A DNA stretch of 64,000 bases, taken from assembly GCF_051014685.1 (NCBI RefSeq), contig NC_135054.1:5584001-5648000 (forward strand), read 5' to 3'. A program made the position numbers and the translations under genes. The DNA is from Ptiloglossa arizonensis. Taxonomy: Eukaryota > Arthropoda > Insecta > Hymenoptera > Colletidae. Every line of letters starts with the position of its first letter. The first letter of the stretch is position 1. Below are positions 53,686-64,000 of this stretch, in pieces. The notes under the pieces are model-generated. The model was not told the origin of the DNA. It made no database searches and saw only the letters and a program-made list of their open reading frames with translations.

Positions 53686-54950
53686 TTAGTTCCAACAGTT
53701 TTCTACTTACCATCGGTGTTACAAATTGTTTAAGCGGTTGATCAATTCAGCCGTAAGATAGCGATAGTTCCAAGTCAGTTTAATATTAAGAGAGGAAGAT
53801 AGAGATGTTGACGACTCGTCTGTTAATTAAATTCAATAACAAATCTTATCTGACAGAGCCTGCTTTAAATTTACAGGATTATTTTGAGGGCGGGAAGATT
53901 CCGTTGTATGAAATAATTCTCATACTATTGGAAAGCTTGCAAGAATTCGACTACTGCTCGTAGTTCTCAGAGAAAGGAAGTATCGATATATCCGTGAATT
54001 CGTTCGCCCATTAGAAGACCTAAACTACTAGATGTTACATCAAAAGCGTTTCTTCAACGCTTATGGAGAAGTATAGAAGTTGAGAACTATAGGTACGTTC
54101 GAATATTGCAAATCCATAAAACACAGCATGGCGGATTTATTACACAACGAAAAGCAATTTTATGTACACAATTTGACGCAGTCGTAAAATCGTATGCTAT
54201 TGGAAAATATTGAACTGCTTAGCGTGCTGTTTATCGTACGATAAGCAACGATTCTAGAAAACGTAATTTGCGAAGAATTTGTCACATGCATTTCGTAACA
54301 CGCTCGATATTTGAAATTTGATGTAAATAAATGCGATAACATATAATAAAGATTCATTGATATTCTGTCGGTGTATGTTGCAACAAATAAAATCACATTA
54401 TACGTACATATATTCAGCGAATTCAAAAGAAAAGTGAAACATTAATCTTCGTTCAAAGAATGACGAATACATATGTAAAACATAGATATCCCATGTATTC
54501 TTATTTCTTACGTAATATTTTATACTGCTACGCCGATAATATACATACGTATTTACTAAGCAAAATATGGGTTGTGTTATATCTTAAAAGCTTTTCTTTT
54601 CTAACCCTAACAATGTTAGAAAATACACTACTCGGAATAATTACAAACTGACTGCTCAAAGAACTACAATTTCCCTGCCAAGTAATCAACTGTTCAAAAG
54701 TAAAATATTAATACATTTCTTTTGTCGTTGATGTCCGTTTCGAATTTATCTAAAACAAAAACATCTAGTTTTTAAGCGCCTTAGAATTGTAAACGAAATT
54801 TTCATTTAACGGAATCATGAGATACAACTTCCACCGATTAAATTAATTACGGAATTAAATCGAAAGTGTGCCTTTGGGACAAATATTACAAGACAAAACG
54901 AGGAAGTAATATATTCTTGTAACTTCAACTAAAGACGAATACAATGAGGT

Positions 54951-55532
54951 ATAACATTAAGGTTATTCAAGGTCGATAAAAGCTAGTGACGATAATAGTA
55001 TTATTCAAAAATGGTGTTTGTAATGTCGATTGTGTGCTGTATAACCTTATAACTGTTAACTCGATCGCACATCTGATAATATCAGAATTAACTGAGGTGC
55101 GAGCTGCAGTGATCGAATGTCACATATAGTATCTTGTGGTGACTTAGTTGGTACTCCCTTGTACACAATATCCGCTCATGTTAAAATGGAGAATGTTTTT
55201 GGACAATGGCGTTAGGTATAGCGAACAAACCAGCTACAGTATTGGTTCACCGCTTCTAACCGAGTGGTTCCCAAACCTGACACGTACTTCATTTTTTGAA
55301 GTGAAAATCATTTTTTTCACTAAGGAATCCAAGGTGGGTATTTTTTGTGGAGTATTTATTACTCATCAGAATATTTGCACTAAGGTATTTAAAAGCAAAT
55401 AAACATCACTGTGTTTTGTAGCAAACAACAGCATTATATCGCTGCGGGTAGTGGACACTACGAAAAACTGTCTCTGAGTACCAATTTTTATCATCGGTAA
55501 CCTTTATCGACCTTGAATGACCGTAATGTTAT
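54951..55532. mobile_element. 582-bp non-autonomous element with about 45-bp TIRs
   Basis: ATAACATTAAGGTTATTCAA (54951, continuing GGTCGATAAAAG) matches the reverse complement of 55489-55532 (ATAACATTACGGTCATTCAA, continuing GGTCGATAAAGG). No transposase is encoded. The interior includes GAGTGGTTCCCAAACCTG near 55262, which resembles the tips of hAT elements, so a second element may be nested inside. Confidence 0.7.
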
Positions 55533-56289
55533 CGCCTCCATCGTTCTATTCACCTAAAGAGTTGCTACGAGCAGATAAGTAAAAAAGTGTATAATTCACC
55601 AAAAAAAAAAAAAAAGAAACAATGATAATTTTCATATCTTGTAAGCAACTCCACGCCTAGATAAAGATTTGTTAATACCTTTCTCACATAGTTTCAGAGA
55701 TATTTAAAGAGTGGACATTTTTACTGGACTATCTTACATATACAGAGTATCCTATTTAAGTTTACATAACAAAATACCTTGTAAACAATTAATTAAAAAA
55801 AGAAGATAAAACACATCCTTCGTGATTGTGAAAGAAACTTCGAATGATATTAATTTTTTAATTTAAGGGTATTTTTATGGTCATTTAGAAGTTAACTTTT
55901 TTTATTATAAATTGATATCTCTTATTTCTAAATTCTATTCTACGTAAAAATATGCATAACTTTTATCTGAAATATTTATTTGTAAAATCACCATTATCTA
56001 AAATATTCAGAGAAATATTTACAAAATTATTATAATATTACATTAATTTCTTACGTTTATTACCAATCCAGTGTAATTTTTTTTGGTACAAGAACGGCTT
56101 CACAAATGTTCAAAACTGTAACTTTCAAACATTTGTGATTCACTTTTTTATATTTTCTGGAGCGGTAGATGGATCGTGATATATTTTTCTTTAATGTAAC
56201 CCCGTAAGAAATAATCTGTTAATGTTGAATCAGGTGACCTCGTTAGTCAGAAAACTGGAGGAAAAAATCCTTATTGTTTTGAATTTGAT

Positions 56290-56540
56290 CTCACGCAATT
56301 CCGGGTGTAAGGAAAAACTGGACAAAGGGGGGACACTTGGCAACGTTCTTCCAAATGTTTACGTTTACGTCAACTAACGCGGTGGACGAAAACAAGAGAG
56401 AGGGCAACGAAGGGACAAAGCTAAAATCGATAGCGGTCAGAATAGTCGGTCCTTCGGCCTTTGGTTGAGGCGAAATTTTCTATGAACGTCAAACGCGTGT
56501 GCTGGACGTACACGTGACAGTTATCGTATATATACATACG
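56290..56540. promoter_or_regulatory. GC/CpG-rich pocket
   Basis: About 250 bases are richer in G+C and CpG than the surroundings (ACTAACGCGGTGGACGAAAA, AACGTCAAACGCGTGTGCTG). No open frame with a known domain and no clear splice site was assigned. It is a candidate regulatory element on composition alone. Confidence 0.25.
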
Positions 56541-57576
56541 TAAATATAGAACAATGCGAACGAATAACTTTGACCGAATTATATCGCACGTTGGATGATT
56601 AGAATACTCTGTTCATCAACGTGAACAAAATTCAAGTAATTAATCTATCAATGTTCTGAACACGAACATAATTAATTACTAAGAAATCGTACTTCCATTA
56701 CGCGTATCAAATAACGTAAAAGGAGTGTCCGTACCACTTACATCTAAATAATCACACTATCATCGTTAGTTCCATTTCCACTGTGTTTACTTCTGCAGTA
56801 ATAGAATTGATTTATTTTCCTTCGACAGTGATTTCTTCAGACTGGTTAAAAGAGACCTTTGGCTCTCGGGAACAACGTGACCTCCGAGGAAAAGTTATGT
56901 TTCGTACTATACGGAGGTTGACGTGAACTACTTACGATAGGGTCTGACAGAAAAGAAGCATGTGTAACAAATTTTCCTTAGTAACTGCTTTCGAAGTTTT
57001 CCGAATGAAATTTCAACGAAAATTTTTTAGTTCTTTTTTCTGACTGATATGAGTCTGCTATATACCGGCAGGCCCATGAACAAATACTTTATGAACAGAA
57101 ACAGGCAGATAAAACCACGAATATTCTTTTAACTATAGTTCGCAATACGGTCTCAGTTATAAGAATTGCAGCAAGTTAAATTCTTTTTATAATCCAAATT
57201 TACAATTGCTGATGTACATTCGCTGTATATATTGCATTATTAGCATTGTTTTCATTATCAAAGTGTATATGGTTTGTAACATCCAATGTTATAATACTTA
57301 ATTGAATCAAAATCATTATTCATTTGTAAAAATAATTGAATCTTATATTTGTAATTTATAAATATTATGTTTGCGATAAATCTATAATTCTTATATATTT
57401 TACTTGGTAAAATAAACAAATTTCCAATCATATTTTAGTATAAATTCATACTCTGCTTCGTTTTTTTATCAATTCTTTAATCGTATCGTGTAGTTCCATT
57501 TCACGTTGATTTATAGGAGTAAACTTTATTGTTGCCACGTAACTGAGCCATTTGATGTTATCGAGGCATTGAAATA

Positions 57577-57774
57577 ATGCGTGCACAGTATCGTTACGGT
57601 CTGATAAAAACAATCCAGGACGAATATTGCTTTTTTAAGGAGCAAAAAGAAATTACATATTGCAACGTTTGCGACAAATCACTGTTTGTATGTTGTACAT
57701 GGTATAAAGATTGCTTGAATACTTTTTCGAAAAATACTATTCAAATAAACTACTTGAATTTTTCCATCTTTTAA
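57577..57774 (+). pseudogene. Cys-rich 65-codon ORF, possible piggyBac C-terminal remnant
   Basis: The product contains ITYCNVCDKSLFVCCTWYKD. The spacing Cys-x2-Cys followed by further Cys and a Tyr-containing segment resembles the cysteine-rich tail of piggyBac transposases, but the His/Cys ligand pattern is not fully conserved. No upstream transposase core was found. It may be a chance ORF. Confidence 0.2.
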
Positions 57775-59140
57775 ATATAATGGTAGTCTTCTATCGGTGA
57801 CAATAATAAAAGTATGCATACAAAATAAAATAAATATGTGTTATAATTTTAATTATATAAGAAATCATGTAAAACATTATATACGATAAAATGAAATAAA
57901 ATAAACTTTAATACTACTCTCATTGTATAAATTGTGTGTATAATTTTTACCTTTCTGCCCAAAAACAATTAGGCTGATGTCGCCAGTAGTTGTGTTTTCA
58001 TCTCCGATATATTCCTACTGAACAAGTTGATCTCTAGAAACAATTGCAAATCATATAGAGTCAGACCCATTAGTTAATCTTCAAAGATTTGAAACTAAAC
58101 AAAAAGTAGTCGTCCCCTTAAACATATTAGTTTGTTGCATATGAAACGAGTGTTTTATATACAAATTTTAAACACTTATAATTTTGTCACGAATGAAAAC
58201 TACTTTTTTAGTGGAACTAAGCATCAACAGATTCGACGCCCTTTTATCAACAAGATGCAACTGCAAGTATTAGATATTATAAAAATGAAGCTTTCTGGTC
58301 ACTATGAATTCCTTGAAGCTATTTTTTATTCTAGTTTCATTTTTAAATATTTTCCTCTTAAAGGTTTGAACAAATGGTAATCAGTTAGTGATAGATTCAG
58401 TGAATAGTATAGATGTGGAAGAGTTTCGTGCTACAATTAGTTCATTTGTCATTGTTATTGTCCTGGAACAATATTATGTTTTCCTAACACAATGTACAAT
58501 ACTGTTTATTTTTAAAATTTATCACTATAACTTTAATTTCTCTGTTTGATGATCAATCTTTCTTTATTCTCTTCATAATCAGCAACTTAATTTCTAGTGT
58601 ATTTCACTTCATTAAAAAGTGACGCAATTTTCATACAATTTTGTATATTGATTCTTACATTTAGAATTCTAGTTAATTGTTTTTTTTCGTAAATACGTTC
58701 TGATTTATACTCTCATGTTTATTTCTAATTTTACGATGTTGTCTATCATTGCCCATTGTTTTAATTAAAACAAAAAAGAATACAACCTTTATGATATTTG
58801 TTCCTAGTACGTTTCACGGATCTTTTTTGATTAATCGCAATCGTAATATATTATTTTTCTCTAATTGAAACTATTATAATAAATGCAACTGAATGCCCCT
58901 ATTATACAGTTAAAGTACGAGTTTCATACATTCGGCACATTTTTGACCTTGAGTGTACGATAGAATGGAGGAACTCATTAAAGTCGACGTAGTAAAGGTC
59001 AAATTTTTTTACTCTGCAAATTTTAAGATACCAAATACACGTGTGAATAACAGTTGTGTTTTCAGTGAGGATCTTCACAGTCACGTGTATTATCTGTACA
59101 TGTATATCATGAATCGTGTGCCATGAATCGTCGATGCGAC

Positions 59141-59760
59141 AGATCGAAGTGCGTTTGGGTTTATTGACAGGCATCTCTACGACCTGCTTCTCTTTGACGC
59201 AATCGCGTACATTAAAAAACGTTTATAGAAAAACAGAGGACATCGTCGGATTGCATCAATGTACAAGCATCTAATGCGTAGATTGAACGTATACGTCCGA
59301 TGCTGTGACAGTCAGTTGCCTCTTACCTGAAACGAAAGCTCCTTTAATATCTAGGAGGTTCTTCTCGTCTATTTCAAGCCGCTGGCCTCTCGTCGGGCAT
59401 CGATCGCGCAGTCGGTTTATTCTGTACGAAAGACACAGAAATGTATATCTACATGGAGAGTAACGGTTTGGTGCTACTGGTGGAACAGCGAGAAGAGAAA
59501 AGGACCAAAAGAGAAAACGACATCGAGCCAGCGAACCAGAGAAACGAAAGAGACGGTGAATACGTATCTTCCGCGAGGGTGGTGAGGAGTGACGGGGCTG
59601 GTAAGTTGTAGAAGTCAAGGTTAAGGCAAGCCACTCTTCCCTTTCTCTGTCATTCTTTATCTCGTTGGATCCATGCTCCGTTCTCAGTGTCATGTACGCG
59701 AGTCAGTGTCAAGGGTCAGTAAACTTCTGATTCGGACCACCTCACGTGCCTTTCCGCGCG
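59141..59760. promoter_or_regulatory. GC-rich pocket with strong splice donors on both strands, candidate first exon
   Basis: On the minus strand, TTTCAG|GTAAGAG places a strong donor with the exon ending at 59327, and a 140-codon open frame (59693-59271) runs through it. On the plus strand, GGGGCTG|GTAAGTTG gives a donor after 59600, at the end of an open frame of about 84 codons (ATG at 59441) with a Glu/Arg/Lys-rich product. Either could be a 5' exon of an unidentified gene reaching out of the region searched; no partner exon was found. Neither frame resembles a known protein. The pocket may also be a bidirectional promoter. Confidence 0.35.
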
Positions 59761-59944
59761 AATATTTAAATTTTCCTACCAATGACGAACAATATCTATG
59801 ACGATATTGTATCCATTTTCCTTGAATGCTTATGGGAAATTCCGCTGTGAGAACTGCGACGTTCTGTGAATTATTGCCCGTTCGTAAATGCCAAGTACTA
59901 CTAAACAATGTCTGTCGTTTTAAATTATTTTTTATTTTGATCAT

Positions 59945-62900
59945 CTAAACGTCAGATAGTGAGCAGCATTAACTTTGTTATCGAAAGGAAATGTTTCATT
60001 TAAACGGACGAACGAACTTGAAAATTAACTTCCTCGGGAACAAATTATTTCTATATTTTAAATAAAGACTTAAAACCGATGTTTACTAACGTCATATATC
60101 AATCTCTTGACGTTATTGCCGTGTTATGTCATTAAACAATTTAATTGTGAATGTGTGTCCATAAGTTTAGTGATTATTTCAGTATTTAAAATAATCTAAC
60201 AATGTGTAAGTATGTACTGGTATCTTTAAAGAGATTAAAGAATTTAACGAAATATTTTAACAAACAGTTATTTTATTTTTGAAAATGATAAACGCTTGTT
60301 TATTTACATACATTTTATTTTTAGTTTTACAATAAAATGCTGATTTCGATATTTTTCGTACGTAGCTTTTAAATATTTTTAGTTCGCTGATGCGACCAAT
60401 ACCCTAAAACTGCAACAGGTCTACACTCGGACCGAAAAAAGAATCCATATGTGAGATAGGGAAAGTTCCACAAGCGAGAACCCCTACTCATATTGTCCCA
60501 GTCACCTAAATCATGGAATTATATTAAAAAATGAGTTTCTTCCCTCTTAATTATACGATATATTTATAGTTATTTATACTGTGAGTAAATATTAGGTTGG
60601 TATACGGAATGAGTAAAGAATTCTTTAATAATAATACATATCAATGTTTTTAAGTAAATTAAATTAATATACATGCAACTAGGTCTAACTCGCTCATCTT
60701 TAAACTCTATGATTTTCACACATAAATCCCGCGCAAATCCTGAAGATTGCTGGCTTACAACCAATTTTTTTAATCCTCGAGTACTATACCAGAGTCACTT
60801 TTGATTCGTTACTTTCCTTGAGACTCACACACACCACTAAATCTTGCTATTGCAACGACAATAATTGTCTGCGTACCTATAGTTCATCCAAAGAAACGAG
60901 ATACCAATGTTTACATTAATGTCTGCGTGATCTGTTATATGGTCAGCAGCTATTGGTCTATTTTCTTCGACTCCAGGAACGACTTTTATTTATCAATTAT
61001 AATGGGATCTTTGAACGGTTTGAAAGAACGTTTGAAATTTACACTACATGACTTCTTTTGCGTACTTGATTCAATTTGAACCGTTTAATTTCCCTCAAAT
61101 GATTCGATTCATTCGAACGGTTCGATCTTTTTTAAAGAAACCCAACATTATTCAGTTGATGATGGTGGTGGTTGTAACAGTAGTAGTAATAATAGTAATA
61201 GTAGTTAAACAGCCATTCAGAATAAACTTCAATAAAAAAAATTACTTTTTCTAACTTATTTCATTAATCCCATTATTATCCTATATTTATTATATTTTTT
61301 TAAAAAGTGATTGTTCGAAAAAATAGTTGCTTTATCATATGTGCCGTTGATTATACAAGTAATATTAATTGTAAATCAAATAATTTAAATTATAAAAAAA
61401 TACAAATGAAGTTTAGAAAAAATGTTCTACGTAATCATTGAGTCCTCGTCTCGTTGGATGAACTATACAACGATGAATGTTTCGACCTCAGTACGTATTG
61501 GTGTAATATTCTTAAGGAGTTCGACTTTCGAGCAAGAGCAAATATATCTGCATTAGGAAATATCGGTGTGAATTAGCAATAACTCCGGTATAGGGCTGTG
61601 AAATCCAGACTCGAAGGGTCAGTTCAAGCACCCACTCGATCCCTTCTTCTTAGTCTCAAACACTTGTCTTTCGCATCCAACTATACGATCCATAACGCGC
61701 TATATCTTTTACGCTTTTGGAGCCTTAGTATTGTTTTAGAAATAAAATGATGCATAGTCAAGGTAAATCTCGCTGACAAGAATTGAAGTATAAAAGACTT
61801 CCTGCGTCTGAAAGGCTTTCCATTTATTTTAAAGGACTGTCCTCCTTTTTAAGAAAGAAGCATGATTTACGTTAAGGGAGTACGTAGTTATTCGTGCTAA
61901 TCGGAAATATGTATATTCTAAATATTAATGCAGATGTTTCAAATCTGTGATCTCACGTGTACAATTTGTTGGTGTTGCACCGACTATTTTTGTTTCTCTT
62001 AGAAAACTATAAATCTTGACAATAGCGATGCGGTAACCGACTGAGGACGCATGCCGGGTTGCATTGGTAAGGGTTTTATACCAAGTGCTATTCCAAGTGA
62101 TCGAAGGGTAAGGCCAATGATAAATTAGCAGCTGTTGCTTTTATGTAACACCGTTAATTCCATAACGCTAAACTTCACATCTCGTACAGGCCTTGGATTT
62201 TTCATATGTCGTCAGCATCAGTAAAAGATACGAACTCGTACAACTAGCTTGTTATACTGTCCTTGCGGCAATATAAAGAGTAACATAATAACACGAACTG
62301 CGTATTTCATTACATTGAAAATGTAACCATCTATGACTAACAAAAAATAGAAGCGTTAATTTCTGAGGTAAGAGTATGTAAATGTAAATAATTGTAAATA
62401 TTAAATAAGGTCACGTAATATTTGTATAGCATATGATAATTAAACTGAAAATTAAATTTTTTGAATATAGTGCTATACAGACTGTACATTCTACGAATTG
62501 AAATAACATGAAAATATTGTATAAGCATTAATTCAAAACACTTTTATCTAAAAATTACGACAAAATTTAAAAAATAAAGAAATCAGTAATTAACTTGCTA
62601 TTTGCATTACAATTCGAAAACGCGCCGGTTATTTTTATCTAATCTATATTCAAGTCATCAATTCTTTATAGAAGAAAATCATTTTATGTACATAATTTCT
62701 CATCCCTTTATAAAAGAAAATCATCGCGTGTACATACTATTCATAAAATTTAAATCGTTTAGCAGAGTCAACTGAGAAACGTTTCTACACCGAGGTACCT
62801 ATAATGATTTTGACATCGGTTATCAGCTCTTAACGTTCTCGAGCCAATAGATTGAGATATTTATAATTGACACAAAGCTTTTCGAAAACTTCTTGAAGAA

Positions 62901-64000
62901 GCATTATTAAATAAATCACATTGTTGAAATAGAACGTCATGCTCTTGCTACCTTTTGGAGAAACGGTGAAATAAATATATCATACGTAAATAAGAATGGA
63001 GTTTAATAAACACGAGATAATGTGGTATACATTTATTAGGGCATCATTGCTGATGTCCTATTACAGTCAATCGAGTATGGTGACACTTTAATTTAAGATT
63101 GTACAATATAGCGACAGTTCTTGATACTAAGATATGTTACGTTGATGACTCTCCAAGAGTTCAAGTAGTAAACATGATTCGAATGAAAATTGGATTAACA
63201 TTGCCTACCTGTTCTCGTATCGTAATGCAAATGAATAATAAACTTCTTCTTGGTTTCTTCATTTTCGACATTCTGTAACAACAACTAAATGAAACTGTTT
63301 CAGATTTATGTTTACACAACACTTCCATCTAATTTTATTTGCAGAAAACACGGTCACAATTTGATCGTTTAATTTGGAAACACCTTGTATAACAGTTTAG
63401 TCACTCGGGTTTCTTGCCAGCATAACAGAATTTTCGTCACATGTCCGCTGTCAAAGAATCAAAAGAGTTAAGGAGTCTTCCACGCCTCTTGTTGAAACAC
63501 TAGATAAATTACTATTATCTTATATTATGAATTACTATTGGATAGTGTCTACGAAGAGAGAGTTTTTAATTAATTTTAAAGACCATTTGTTTTACATCTA
63601 TACTATTCCAAGGATTTATGTTTTAACAATAAATATTTTTAAATTTAAAATTAAACGTTTAAAATGCTTTTAGAAACCGAAAGTAAAAATAAAAGAAGAA
63701 AATATATTTGTTTTTTGAGATCCCAGCATTTATACAACAATATTTTGCAGATTTAGTTTATATAAGCTATATACTATTTACTGATAACCGTAAACATGTA
63801 AGAATATTTTATAACAAATTTTAAAAAATGTAACTAATAAATATGAATTGTATTTGAATGATGAGGTAGAATGTAACTACTTATATAAATTGCAGTAACT
63901 ATACTTGCTTTAATCGAAATAAGTCACAAAACTCCGCTAAGATCAAGTGGATCCTACTATCTCTTTACTTTTTGATACGTACAGTACGCTGATGCAGAGA
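59945..64000. other. Non-coding stretch
   Basis: No supported exon. It includes a GTA/ATA trinucleotide-rich run near 61158-61207 (the open frame there is mostly Val/Ile) and an imperfect 43-bp tandem repeat at about 62660-62735 (TTTATAGAAGAAAATCAT vs TTTATAAAAGAAAATCAT). Confidence 0.55.

Noticed and set aside
61048..61254. 68-codon ORF with a Val/Ile run resembling a membrane segment
   Set aside because: The run comes from a GTA/GTG/ATA simple repeat.
1..64000. CRISPR array, bacterial operon, riboswitch or integrated virus
   Set aside because: No regularly spaced direct repeats, no prokaryotic gene density and no viral polymerase or capsid motif were seen; the window is eukaryotic.

Overview
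The window looks like AT-rich (roughly 65-70% A+T) nuclear DNA from an insect, most likely a hymenopteran such as a bee. The reasons are short exons with GT-AG introns, an insect-type single-domain phospholipase B1-like gene pair, and many decayed Tc1/mariner-type elements. The species assignment is inference; no rRNA, tRNA, telomere repeat or other diagnostic locus was found.

Only two protein genes can be built with confidence. Both are on the minus strand and are tandem paralogues of secreted GDSL lipases of the phospholipase B1 (PLB1) family. Gene A (9004-23287) has 8 coding exons and 414 residues; gene B (31200-44158) has 7 coding exons and 418 residues. I reconstructed both exon by exon, with every phase matching and each ending in a stop. 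Each has a signal peptide, the Gly-Asp-Ser-Leu block, a Gly-x-Asn-Asp block and the terminal Asp-Cys-Phe-His block, so both look catalytically competent. They share most intron positions but differ by one intron and in their N-terminal linker.

Layout: 1-9003 is non-coding, with one TIR element (6067-6826). 9004-23287 is gene A, whose introns hold a tetranucleotide microsatellite, an unexplained 219-codon ORF, a CpG-rich island and two short MITEs. 23288-31199 is intergenic, with a transposase fragment, a hairpin and a diverged repeat. 31200-44158 is gene B, whose introns hold a mariner relic, two minimal MITEs, a pogo/Tigger-like relic and a 1.75-kb long-TIR Tc1/mariner-type element. 44159-64000 has no gene I can name; it carries another MITE, a mariner relic, a 582-bp TIR element, several decayed tandem repeats, a C20 tract and two GC-rich pockets (about 56.3-56.5 kb and 59.2-59.8 kb). 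The second pocket may be the first exon of an unidentified gene.

I see no convincing new biological system. The most useful results are the complete models of the two lipase paralogues, the intron difference between them, the short-MITE family that includes about 50-bp minimal copies, and the candidate exons and CpG islands.
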